Assembly (NCBI GenBank): GCA_021852245.1
Contig: JAJZNY010000210.1
Location: 1-7,940 of the forward strand
Direction of reading: 5' to 3'
DNA from: Planctomycetota bacterium
GTDB lineage: Bacteria > Planctomycetota > Phycisphaerae > WQYP01
Length of the DNA: 7,940 bases
The position numbers and the translations under genes are program-made. This document shows, piece by piece, positions 1 through 7,227 of this stretch. The notes under the pieces were generated by a model. It was not told where the DNA came from and made no database searches. It saw only the letters and a list, made by a program, of their open reading frames with translations. The first letter of the stretch is position 1; every line of letters starts with the position of its first letter.

Positions 1-1368
1 GATCTGAAGGGAGAATTCATACCGCCCATTCCCGGCTACAGCGGCGGGCATATTGACCTGAGAACCCGGGCGGTGAAGGCGAAAATAAAAATTCTATATG
101 TGGATGGGTATCCGCGATGGGAATATCGATATCTGAAGAATGATCTGGCCCGCGAAAAGACCACGTTGCTGAGTTGCCTTCTGCTTTCGGCGGATAATCA
201 TTTTGCCCAGGCGGGGAATATTCCGATCCGCCGATTTCCCGAGACGCAATCTGAACTGGATCAATACGATGTGTTGATACTCGGCGATGTGGATCCGGAT
301 TATTTTTCGCAGCGGCAGATGAAACTCATCACGCATTTTGTGGGGGATCATGGGGGCGGATTTTTAATGATTTCCGGCCCGGAGTATTCGCCGCGTGCCT
401 ACCGCGGTACGCCGATTGCCAAGCTGCTTCCCATTATCATCGGCAACCCGGCAAACCCGGCCATGGCGCCGGTGGAGGGGATTCCGTTCGGTCTTCGCCT
501 TACGGTCGCGGGACGTCGCAGCATGCTGTTTCATTTTTTCAGCAGTGAAGCGGCCAATCTGCATGAGGTGGCCAATCTGCCGCCGCTGTATTGGTATCAG
601 CCAGTGGCGGGCCTTGCCCCGAGTGCGACGGTGCTGGCGATGGTGGCGGGACGGCAGATCACGGCCCGCGACATACCGGCGATTGTGCTGGGGCGATACG
701 GCGCCGGGCGGACGATGTTTTCGGCGATTCAGGATACATGGCGGTGGCGTGCGTATCACGGCGCCCCGATCTACAAGAGCTATTGGTTGGAGACGGTACG
801 AACTTTGGCGCGATCGCGGCTCTTCGGGCGGCATCGTGCGGTGGTGCTGCGATCGTCGGGGCGGCGGGCATTGGTGGGACAATCGGTGCCGGTGACTCTG
901 CATGTCAATCGCATGAGTCTGCTTGCATCGCTGCCGCATCAACTTCAACTGAGCGTCCACGGCCCGGGCGGCGCCATGCAGGTGCCGATGCTCTCCGATC
1001 CGAACAATCCGGGGGTGTTCAGATCACTGGTCCATATCTGGACGGCCGGGGACTATCGATTCAGCCTCAAGCCGGGACAACTGGCGGTGGCATCACCGAC
1101 GCTGAATATCTCCGCCGAGACTCCGGAGACGGAATTTCTCAATCCGCGGGCGGATATCCCCGCCATGGCGCATCTGGCGGCGGCGGCTGATGGTAAAATG
1201 GTTCGACCGGCAACGTTTGAAAAGGCGGGCGACGTGATCCCGGACCGGAGCGTGGAAAGTCTGCTTATTCATTCGCATCAGATATGGAATAAGCCGTGGG
1301 CACTGGCACTATTGATCATCCTGCTGACCGCCGAGTGGCTGTTGCGGAAACGGGCGGGGCTGATTTAA
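1..1368 (+). CDS. C-terminal part of a glutamine-amidotransferase-like / VWA-type membrane protein (5'-truncated)
   Basis: The reading frame is open from base 1, so the gene starts before the window; 455 codons are visible. The GTG at 73 is in frame, but it lacks a Shine-Dalgarno and sits just before a conserved core, so it is unlikely to be the start. The segment KILYVDGYPRWEYRYLKN, followed by YDVLILGDVDPDYF and GGGFLMISGPE, resembles the class I glutamine-amidotransferase-like fold found in the middle of large planctomycete VWA/BatA-type membrane proteins. The nucleophile-elbow region (GGGFLMISGPE) has no cysteine, so amidotransferase activity is unlikely. A beta-rich Ig-like stretch follows (bases about 840-1120). 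The C-terminus has one membrane helix (WALALLIILLTAEWLL) and a short basic tail, LRKRAGLI, typical of this family. Relatives usually sit beside MoxR ATPase, DUF58 and VWA genes. The biochemical role is unknown. Confidence 0.75.
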   Translation, partial: DLKGEFIPPIPGYSGGHIDLRTRAVKAKIKILYVDGYPRWEYRYLKNDLAREKTTLLSCLLLSADNHFAQAGNIPIRRFPETQSELDQYDVLILGDVDPDYFSQRQMKLITHFVGDHGGGFLMISGPEYSPRAYRGTPIAKLLPIIIGNPANPAMAPVEGIPFGLRLTVAGRRSMLFHFFSSEAANLHEVANLPPLYWYQPVAGLAPSATVLAMVAGRQITARDIPAIVLGRYGAGRTMFSAIQDTWRWRAYHGAPIYKSYWLETVRTLARSRLFGRHRAVVLRSSGRRALVGQSVPVTLHVNRMSLLASLPHQLQLSVHGPGGAMQVPMLSDPNNPGVFRSLVHIWTAGDYRFSLKPGQLAVASPTLNISAETPETEFLNPRADIPAMAHLAAAADGKMVRPATFEKAGDVIPDRSVESLLIHSHQIWNKPWALALLIILLTAEWLLRKRAGLI

Positions 1369-1407
1369 CGCGGCCTGCGGGTGAGATGGAGGTGACCGGC
1401 GGGGCCG

Positions 1408-1421
1408 GGCCATCCATGGCC
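1408..1421. repeat. Short perfect inverted repeat in the gap before the DUF4175-like gene
   Basis: The 81-bp gap between the first two genes contains GGCCAT-CC-ATGGCC, a near-palindrome of 14 bases about 30 bp before the next start codon. No T tract follows, so it is not an intrinsic terminator. It could be a small hairpin in a polycistronic mRNA or a protein site. The gap shows no clear promoter. Confidence 0.3.
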
Positions 1422-1449
1422 GTCACGGAGACAGGTTGGTGAAACGTCC

Positions 1450-4400
1450 ATGACATTGCTGCAAACACCACCGGGCACGTCCCTTCCGGGCAAGATTAAA
1501 ACTCTGGCGGCGGCAATCCGGCGCCGTCTGATGCTGCTGGGGCTGATGCAGACGCTTGCGGGCGCCGTTTCGGCGGCACTGATACTGGGCGTGGCGGATT
1601 ATTTTCTGCATTTCCCCGGAATGCTGCGTCTGGTGCTGATCGTGCTGTTTATGATTGGTACGCTTGCCGCGGTGATCTGGAAGGTGATCCGGCCGGCGCT
1701 GCGCCGGGTGCCCCGGGCGGTGCTGGCGCATCATCTTGAAAAGACCGGCCATCTGGATCACGACGAAATATCGGCCGCATTAGACTTTCTGGATTCCGGC
1801 CTTCACGAGCGTAACGCCCTTGCGGCGCAATCGGTGGAAACAGCGCGTACGGCCGCAGCACACATTCGGCTCGGCGATGCACTATCGTGGAAATTCATAC
1901 GCCGATATGCCGGATGGTTTGCAGTGGCGGTGGCAGTTTGCGCGGGTCTGGCGCTGACCGCTCCGCGGCTGGCAAATATCAGCCTGCGGCGATGGACGAA
2001 CCCGCTGGCAGCCAACCCCTGGCCGCTGCATGTACTGGTGAGCCTCACCTGGGGCAAGGGAGGCCCGCCGAAGATTCTGCCCAGTGGCGATCCTTTTGCA
2101 GTGAACGCCCGTGTGGAACGAGGATTTAATACTCAACTGAGAGTCTGGCTGGAGATTCGCCGACCGCACGGCGGCCGGCAGGCTGAATTGATGACGTGGC
2201 AGGGAAAAGCGACCGGCAGCGTCTACCAGAAGGTGATTCTGCCTCAACCGGGAAGGCTGGTGATTCGCGTCCGGGCGGGGGATGATGATCGCAATCCGTG
2301 GGTTTCGGTTTTGGTGCTGCCGCGTCCGCGGATCCTCTCGATGACGGGAACGATCGTACCGCCGGCGTACGCCAAAGGCGCCCCCCACTATCAGATTAAC
2401 CTGCTCACCCACCGTGCTGAAATCATCCGCGGTTCCACCCTTGACATTGCGGCGACGAGCAATCAGGGAATCTACGCGGTGCATGTGGTTGGCGGCCCGC
2501 CGCCGGTGCGTATTGTGATGCCCGGAACGCACAGCGGCCCGGCATCGAAGCGAGCCGAGATCATCTATCAGCCGCAGACATCATTTGCCGGGCGGCTCGA
2601 AGTGGCCGATTCACACCATCTGGAAAGTTATCGCGGCGGTCGATTCCGCGTGGTGGTCGTGCCCGATGCCCTGCCGCAGGTGGCTATCACGCATCCGCGC
2701 TATGCTCTGGATTTGACTCCGCAGGCGTTGATTCATCTGCATATCCGCGCCTCGGATGATCTGGGGCTTACCACGCTGGCGATTGTGGGGGTTAAGCGCG
2801 GTGCGGGGAATAAGGCCAAGCCGACCTTTACCCAGAGTGCACGGTGGAAATCATTGCGATACAGTGCCCTGACACACGGGGAGATTGGAAAAGCCGTTGT
2901 GCCGTGGACGCCGGAGTCGATGCACCTCAAACCGGGTGATCAGATCGATCTGATGGCGCAGGTGCGTGACAATTATGTCAGTCGAAAGGCCCCCTACCAC
3001 CACCCGGCAGTGGATTCGCCACGACTGGTTATCAGTATTTTGACACCGGGACAGATTGAGCGGCAACTGCAGCGTTCGCTTCAGGGGGTGCGGCGTTCCA
3101 TTGAATCGCTGATACGGCGCCAGAGAGTCACACGGGATCAGGCACAACTGCTCCAGCGGGCCATTTCAAGCGCCCACGCGCTGACGGCCGCACAGAAACT
3201 GCTGCTTTCGCAGTTGCCGCGGGCGCAGAATCGCGAGGCCCTCAGTGCGGAGGCGATCACGCGAGAACTGAAATTGTTATCTTCAACGGCCCGGCGCAAT
3301 GGACTCTTATCGCGATCGATCGGCCGCACGATCACGGGTGCGCAACATGTGATGAGCCGTGTGGGCGGGCATGTCATGCCGCGAGCGCAAAGCCATCTCT
3401 CGCATGCGAATCGCAGTGTGACGGCAGGCCAGGTGCAACAGGCGGGCAAGCCGCTGGGCGCGGCAACGCGACGTGAGAGTCAGGCGATTCGCCGGATGAA
3501 GGCGCTGGTGGCCCAACTTGGGGCGGCGGGGATATTTAATTCGCTGCGGCATTCAACCGCCCGGCTGCTGGCCCAGCAGGAACATCTGGAAAAGCAGTTG
3601 CGAAAACTGGCGAAGCAAACACTGGGCAGACCGTTTTCACAATTATCCAAGGCACTTCAGCAGCAGGTGCAGCGGCTTGGGGCGGAGCAGAAGCAACTGG
3701 CAGCAAAAGCCGCTCGTCTGACGAATAACCTGAACCGGGCGGCCCGACAACTGGCGAAATCCAATCCGCATATGGCGGCTGCACTGAAAGCGGCAGCGCA
3801 ACTCGCGGCCCGCTATTCGGTGGTCGGGGCCATGGGGCAAGCCGCATCCAATGCAGCACAAAATCATCTTCAATCGGCATCGAGCAATCAAAAACAGGCG
3901 GCAAACGGGCTGAAGAAAATGCTGCATGTGCTCAATCAGCAGGCAAAACGTTCCCTTTCGCGGCAGATTAATCGTCTTAAAACGCTGCTGCAGCAGGTTC
4001 AGGCGCTGCTGCGAAACCAAAAGCTGCTCGCTACCACAACCGCATCGGAACCGCTCAATGCCTCGCGTGTGATGCTCGCTCCCGTCGCCAATCACCAATC
4101 CACACTGGAGCTAACGGCGGCGGAACTTGCGGGCAAAAGCCGCCGTGCAGATCCGTCCGGTTACGCCCATGCGTATCTGATGGCGGCATCGCACCAGATG
4201 GGTCGCGCGACCGGGCAGTTGGAGAATGCCAATCAGCCGCTGGCGGTTCCGCATCAGGTGCAGGCGATCAGCTGGTTGAAGAAGGCGGTGGCGATTTTGC
4301 AGAAGCTGCTCAATCAGGATCGTGCCAAGAAGCAGATGCAGACACTTTCCGGGCTCAAGGCACTGTACATTAAAATCCGCCAACAGCAGCATCAGATGTA

Positions 4401-4977
4401 TAAGCAGTCGGAGCAGTTGGCGACAGAGATACATCCCGGCCGGCCCCCGGAACGAATGCAGATTCTGCAAATTGCCGGTCAGGCCAAAGGGGAAACGCAG
4501 CTTATGCGTCAGTTGGCCGCCATCACGGCGAAGATCGGCAAGGCGGCCCCGGTGCTGGCGTGGATGAACCGTGGGATAAGCAAGTCGATGCATGCAGCAC
4601 GAGGGAGGCTGGATCAGGCGCAGATCGACAGCGTATTGCTGGCAGACCAGCAAATGGCGATCTCGCAACTCGATGCGGTGATTCAGGCTCTGGCCAATCA
4701 CATGAAGCATATGTCCGGGGGAGGCGGAGGTGGTGGCGGCGGCGGTGGAGGAAAACAACCGCTGATTCCACCGGCGGCGCAGCTTAAATTGCTTCGGATT
4801 CTGCAGATGCAGATTAATCTGCAGACTCAGCAACTCGACACAACCCTGGGAAAAACATCGACCGGTGCGGCGCGCCAAGCCCTGCAGGAAGAGATTCGCA
4901 TGCTGGGTCATCAGCAAAATCGGATTCACCGTCAGGCGGTCAAGATGATAAAATCGATGCAGAAGGCAGGTGGCTGA
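1450..4977 (+). CDS. DUF4175-like large membrane protein with long helical region
   Basis: 1175 residues. An in-frame TGA at 1393 and the absence of another start codon make the ATG at 1450 the only reasonable start; its Shine-Dalgarno is weak (GGAG at 1427-1430 is too far away). Predicted membrane helices lie at about residues 31-53, 59-77 and 154-173. Between the second and third is a soluble segment with the pattern VLAHHLEKTGHLDHDEISAA, which recurs in planctomycete DUF4175-like proteins. Residues about 190-530 are beta-rich and probably extracytoplasmic, including PPAYAKGAPHY near residue 303. From about 535 to the end the protein is Gln/Ala/Leu/Lys-rich and strongly helical, probably coiled coil. 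It is interrupted by 12 consecutive glycines at residues 1090-1101. It follows the amidotransferase-like gene by 81 bp and almost touches the next gene, so they are probably co-transcribed. Family assignment rests on architecture; function is unknown. Confidence 0.7.
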   Translation: MTLLQTPPGTSLPGKIKTLAAAIRRRLMLLGLMQTLAGAVSAALILGVADYFLHFPGMLRLVLIVLFMIGTLAAVIWKVIRPALRRVPRAVLAHHLEKTGHLDHDEISAALDFLDSGLHERNALAAQSVETARTAAAHIRLGDALSWKFIRRYAGWFAVAVAVCAGLALTAPRLANISLRRWTNPLAANPWPLHVLVSLTWGKGGPPKILPSGDPFAVNARVERGFNTQLRVWLEIRRPHGGRQAELMTWQGKATGSVYQKVILPQPGRLVIRVRAGDDDRNPWVSVLVLPRPRILSMTGTIVPPAYAKGAPHYQINLLTHRAEIIRGSTLDIAATSNQGIYAVHVVGGPPPVRIVMPGTHSGPASKRAEIIYQPQTSFAGRLEVADSHHLESYRGGRFRVVVVPDALPQVAITHPRYALDLTPQALIHLHIRASDDLGLTTLAIVGVKRGAGNKAKPTFTQSARWKSLRYSALTHGEIGKAVVPWTPESMHLKPGDQIDLMAQVRDNYVSRKAPYHHPAVDSPRLVISILTPGQIERQLQRSLQGVRRSIESLIRRQRVTRDQAQLLQRAISSAHALTAAQKLLLSQLPRAQNREALSAEAITRELKLLSSTARRNGLLSRSIGRTITGAQHVMSRVGGHVMPRAQSHLSHANRSVTAGQVQQAGKPLGAATRRESQAIRRMKALVAQLGAAGIFNSLRHSTARLLAQQEHLEKQLRKLAKQTLGRPFSQLSKALQQQVQRLGAEQKQLAAKAARLTNNLNRAARQLAKSNPHMAAALKAAAQLAARYSVVGAMGQAASNAAQNHLQSASSNQKQAANGLKKMLHVLNQQAKRSLSRQINRLKTLLQQVQALLRNQKLLATTTASEPLNASRVMLAPVANHQSTLELTAAELAGKSRRADPSGYAHAYLMAASHQMGRATGQLENANQPLAVPHQVQAISWLKKAVAILQKLLNQDRAKKQMQTLSGLKALYIKIRQQQHQMYKQSEQLATEIHPGRPPERMQILQIAGQAKGETQLMRQLAAITAKIGKAAPVLAWMNRGISKSMHAARGRLDQAQIDSVLLADQQMAISQLDAVIQALANHMKHMSGGGGGGGGGGGGKQPLIPPAAQLKLLRILQMQINLQTQQLDTTLGKTSTGAARQALQEEIRMLGHQQNRIHRQAVKMIKSMQKAGG

Positions 4978-4978
4978 T

Positions 4979-5653
4979 ATGAAACGAAGCGTGACATCAG
5001 GGAGGCTATTTGCATCGGCGTTCTGCGGCGTGGTTTTAATGGCCTCCGCCGGATTGTCGTCGCAAGCCACCGACGCTGCTACGCACAGTGTTCCCCTGCC
5101 GCCGTGGATAGAGCAAATGGAGGCGTGGCCGGGTGCGGCGATGAATCCATCACAAAGTACCGGCCCGATGCAGAAAGCGATGACCGCCCGGGCGATTAAG
5201 GAAATGATTTCGCGCATGGCTCAAAGTGAAGAGAGGCTGACGGCTGCGCATGCGGGGCCTGTAACCCAGACCATTCAAAAGAAAATCATCCAGTCGCTTA
5301 ATGAATTGATCGCGCAGGCGGAACAAGCGCAGTCCAGTTCATCGAGCAGTAAAAAGAAATCGCAGCAAAAGAATTCATCGATGGCGATGAAGCAGACGGG
5401 GCCGCAAACGGGCGAACCGACGAATTCGCCGAGCCACGCCAATCACCACTCCTATCTGCCGCCGGGCCAAGGGGAGCACCCGAATACGATTTCACCGTTC
5501 CATTCCAGCAAACATCAGTGGGGTAATCTGCCGGCCCGTACCCGCAATATGATTCTCAACGCGATGCATAAAGGGTCGCTGCCGCAGTATCGATCACTCG
5601 TAAACGATTATTACAAGAAGCTGGCGCAGATGGCATCACCGAGCGGGCAGTGA
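4979..5653 (+). CDS. Small exported protein of the DUF4175-like operon
   Basis: 224 residues from the ATG at 4979, 2 nt after the preceding stop. A GTG at 4970 would add three residues (MAD), but the ATG gives a proper signal peptide (MKRSVTSGR, then a hydrophobic stretch at residues 10-26 and probable cleavage near SQA at 28-30). It is also preceded by AAGGCAGGTGG as a Shine-Dalgarno inside the upstream gene. A cysteine at residue 16 lies within the hydrophobic core without a lipobox, so it is probably not a lipoprotein. Residues 95-118 form a helix (VTQTIQKKIIQSLNELIAQA), followed by a Ser6-Lys3 low-complexity linker. The C-terminus has WGNLPARTRNMILNAM and LPQYRSLVNDYYKKLAQ. This helix / polar linker / W-G-x-LP / YR..x..YY layout recurs in small planctomycete proteins next to DUF4175-like genes. 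It is probably periplasmic and a partner of the large protein; no enzyme motif is seen. Confidence 0.75.
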   Translation: MKRSVTSGRLFASAFCGVVLMASAGLSSQATDAATHSVPLPPWIEQMEAWPGAAMNPSQSTGPMQKAMTARAIKEMISRMAQSEERLTAAHAGPVTQTIQKKIIQSLNELIAQAEQAQSSSSSSKKKSQQKNSSMAMKQTGPQTGEPTNSPSHANHHSYLPPGQGEHPNTISPFHSSKHQWGNLPARTRNMILNAMHKGSLPQYRSLVNDYYKKLAQMASPSGQ

Positions 5654-5692
5654 TTTTGGCGGAATCGCATCTACGCGGCCTTGCAGGGCTGA

Positions 5693-5715
5693 GTTTTACT
5701 TTTGCGAAGTGAAAT
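5693..5715 (+). other. AU-rich hairpin downstream of the operon
   Basis: TTTTACTT (5694-5701) can pair with AAGTGAAA (5707-5714) across a 5-nt loop: eight pairs, one of them G-U. It lies 40 nt after the stop codon of the small exported gene. It has no T tract, so if it terminates transcription it is not a standard intrinsic terminator; it may serve as an mRNA 3'-end stabiliser. Confidence 0.35.
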
Positions 5716-5723
5716 TAAGGTCA

Positions 5724-5764
5724 TCTCATCATCCAAGGCGTGCTCACAAGCACGGGATGTGAGA
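5724..5764 (+). other. Long two-part hairpin in the intergenic region
   Basis: The outer arm TCTCATCATCC (5724-5734) pairs with GGATGTGAGA (5755-5764), ten pairs with one bulged T. Inside it, CGTGCT (5739-5744) pairs perfectly with AGCACG (5749-5754) around a CACA loop, with AAGG unpaired on the 5' side. Sixteen pairs in 41 nt are unlikely by chance. No U tract follows. It may mark the end of the three-gene operon, be a processed 3' end, or be part of a small RNA. The same structure is not found before the second PEP-CTERM copy. Confidence 0.5.
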
Positions 5765-5822
5765 CGTAACCCCTTCTGCCTGCGGTTGTTAGGGCTGCTA
5801 TTGAAAAATCGTGTTTTTTTAT

Positions 5823-5851
5823 TTGACAGAGGCCGGATTATGGGCTATTCT
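5823..5851 (+). promoter_or_regulatory. Predicted sigma70-like promoter of PEP-CTERM copy 1
   Basis: A perfect TTGACA at 5823-5828 is followed after 17 nt by TATTCT at 5846-5851 (four of six matches to TATAAT). A T7 run (5814-5820) lies just upstream. Transcription would start near 5858, giving a 5' leader of about 240 nt before the ATG at 6099. Confidence 0.45.
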
Positions 5852-5911
5852 TATGGCTACTGGGTCGTTTAGGGAGCGGGCAACATAGAATTTTCACTTA
5901 CTTAAAAATGT

Positions 5912-6098
5912 CCCCTCCGTAGACTTCTGGAATGAGAGATTGAGCAGCTTCTCACCAGATCAACCCATGTGAAAGATGTGTACTGTGCCCGATGGCTTTG
6001 CGGCGGTCATGTTGACTGCCCACATCGGTGCGATGTGTTGGCCTGTCGGTGCCGAGGGCGTTAACCCGCTCCGGGCCGTTTTTGAGGAGAGCAAGTTT
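5912..6098 (+). promoter_or_regulatory. Structured 5' leader of PEP-CTERM copy 1 (candidate cis-regulatory RNA)
   Basis: This stretch is repeated before the second copy and can fold extensively. Stem P1: TCTGG (5926-5930) and TGAGA (5933-5937) pair with TCTCA (5950-5954) and CCAGA (5955-5959), ten pairs with an AA bulge. Central hairpin: GGCGGTCA (6002-6009) with TGACTGCC (6013-6020), eight pairs including one G-U, closed outside by CCGATG (5989-5994) with CATCGG (6023-6028). Alternative hairpin: GCCCACATCG (6018-6027) with CGATGTG (6031-6037) and GGC (6040-6042), which excludes the central fold. Last stem: GGCCTG (6040-6045) with CGGGCC (6072-6077), followed at once by T-rich 6079-6083 and then the Shine-Dalgarno GAGGAG (6084-6089). 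The competing pairings and U tract recall attenuators, but I recognise no known riboswitch class. Confidence 0.5.
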
Positions 6099-6513
6099 AT
6101 GTCACATCCAAATTCATCCCTGTCAACGGCCAAGCTGTTGCCGGCCGTCGCGGCGGCAGCGATTGCCGCAGTATCATTCGTCGGGGGCGCCCGTGCGGAT
6201 TACACGGTCACCCCGCCGTCATCGGTTCCGACAACGTACACCGATTCTTCGCCGGTGACGCCGCCGTCGAATCTGGTGGAGGGCCTTACCGTCAATCTTT
6301 GGCAGATCACGCCGACCACGAACCTCTACGATGGAGGCCCCGGGAACCTTGAGGGTGGCCCGGGCACGAGCGGCTTTCCGAATCTCCAAGGGATGGCGAA
6401 TCTTGAGGCGCTGGCCCAGAATGGAAGCATTTCCGTCGGCTCGGATGGCACTCCGGGGAGTTCCACCGGTTCGGCGACCTACAACGCCACGCCCTATTTT
6501 TCATTTGTTAACA
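5912..6513 (+). repeat. Direct tandem repeat, copy 1 (part visible in both copies)
   Basis: Matches 7337-7940 with an offset of about 1427 bp. Homology starts at CCCCTCC (5912 and 7337). Two single-base insertions in copy 2 occur before TTCTGG; after that no gap is needed, apart from a small scrambled patch at residues 77-79. The unit contains a leader and a PEP-CTERM gene. It probably extends further right than can be seen, because copy 2 runs off the window. Confidence 0.95.
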
Positions 6514-7100
6514 CCGAGATCAACACCAGCCATGTGGTGGCGATGATCGAACAAGGCACTATCAATGCGACACTCAATGGAAACGGGAATAACCTTGCGA
6601 CCAATCTCATCAGTGGCATAACCACGCCTACGTCTGCCGCAACGTCAGCGTGGCAGAATATTATCTTCGACCAGTCGGGGTATATCTATGTTTCGCAGGC
6701 CAACAGCAGCTATACCTTTGCCGTCGCGTCGAACGACCTCAACGATGACGGGACGGAGCTCCTGCTGGGAGGAAATGGCAAAGTTGGCAGCGGGACGGTC
6801 GTAGGCTTTGAAAACGCCAACGGTTCCGAGGCGACCAATGGGGTTGCCACGCTTATAAACGGGGACACTTATTCTGCCGCTACTGATACTGTGACATTCA
6901 CGCAAGCGGGTTATTACCCGTTTGAAATTTTCAATGCCCAAACGTGGGGCGGCGCCGGTGAAAATGTCAGCTTCGCCCCCGTCAACGGCGCGCCTGATTT
7001 GACGTTTTACACCGCAACGCCTGAGCCGACGGCGGCATTGCTGCTGGCGGCGGGGGCCGCAGGGCTGGTGCTGCTGCGGCGTCGGGTCCGCCGGGCCTGA
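6099..7100 (+). CDS. Secreted PEP-CTERM sorting-domain protein with PA14-like region (copy 1)
   Basis: 333 residues from the ATG at 6099, chosen because GAGGAG lies 9 nt upstream and a signal peptide follows directly. The frame is open back to an ATG at 5976, but comparison with the second copy shows mostly amino-acid-changing differences upstream of 6099 and mostly silent ones downstream. The signal peptide has a core at LLPAVAAAAIAAVSFVGG and probable cleavage after ARA (31-33). A Pro/Thr/Ser-rich segment covers residues 36-57. Residues about 60-300 resemble a PA14-like beta domain: GYIYVSQANSSYTFAVAS, DDGTELLLGG and VTFTQAGYYPFEIF match the usual strand and DDG-loop pattern. The tail TPEPTAALLLAAGAAGLVLL plus RRRVRRA (307-333) is a classic PEP-CTERM signal, so the protein is probably processed by an exosortase and kept at or beyond the envelope. 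The ligand is unknown; PA14 domains often bind carbohydrate. Confidence 0.85.
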   Translation: MSHPNSSLSTAKLLPAVAAAAIAAVSFVGGARADYTVTPPSSVPTTYTDSSPVTPPSNLVEGLTVNLWQITPTTNLYDGGPGNLEGGPGTSGFPNLQGMANLEALAQNGSISVGSDGTPGSSTGSATYNATPYFSFVNTEINTSHVVAMIEQGTINATLNGNGNNLATNLISGITTPTSAATSAWQNIIFDQSGYIYVSQANSSYTFAVASNDLNDDGTELLLGGNGKVGSGTVVGFENANGSEATNGVATLINGDTYSAATDTVTFTQAGYYPFEIFNAQTWGGAGENVSFAPVNGAPDLTFYTATPEPTAALLLAAGAAGLVLLRRRVRRA

Positions 7101-7130
7101 GCGGCGAGAATTCTTATCACAATTACGAGT

Positions 7131-7169
7131 GCGGCAGCGCTGGATGCATCCGGCGCTGCCGCTTTTTTT
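7131..7169 (+). terminator. Strong intrinsic terminator after PEP-CTERM copy 1
   Basis: GCGGCAGCGC (7131-7140) pairs perfectly with GCGCTGCCGC (7153-7162) around a 12-nt loop that can itself fold (GGATGCATCC). Seven T residues follow at 7163-7169. It lies 30 nt after the stop codon, so copies 1 and 2 are separate transcription units. Confidence 0.92.
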
Positions 7170-7227
7170 GTGCAGGCACGGCAACCGCACGGATTAACGA
7201 AAATAGCAAACGTTCAGAAGATATTAG

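Noticed and set aside
73..75. GTG as start of the first gene
   Set aside because: The frame is open to base 1 and there is no Shine-Dalgarno; the conserved core begins almost immediately, as expected for the middle of a larger protein.
364..1190. Overlapping ORFs in other frames (364-960 reverse, 395-895 and 591-1190 forward)
   Set aside because: All lie inside the amidotransferase-like gene, with compositions (Arg/Cys/Trp- or Gly-rich) typical of out-of-frame reading of GC-rich sequence.
1882..2532. Reverse-strand ORF of 216 codons
   Set aside because: Antisense shadow within the DUF4175-like gene; Arg/His/Pro-rich, without domain or ribosome site.
4111..5217. Long reverse-strand ORF (368 codons) opposite the end of the DUF4175-like gene and the start of the small exported gene
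   Set aside because: It overlaps two well-supported genes on the + strand, has no recognisable domain and a Leu/His/Arg-rich composition typical of antisense of Gln/Lys-rich coding sequence.
5804..5820. A5/T7 hairpin as intrinsic terminator before the PEP-CTERM promoter
   Set aside because: The stem has only five A-T pairs and no GC, too weak to call a terminator; the T run is more likely part of the promoter's upstream AT-rich region.
5830..5925. Sigma54-type promoter, as for some proteobacterial PEP-CTERM genes
   Set aside because: No TGGCAC-N5-TTGC pattern at the right spacing before either copy.
6028..6258. Out-of-frame ORF over leader and signal-peptide region, repeated at 7476-7685 in copy 2
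   Set aside because: It appears in both copies only because the DNA is duplicated; it overlaps the real start and has no ribosome site of its own.
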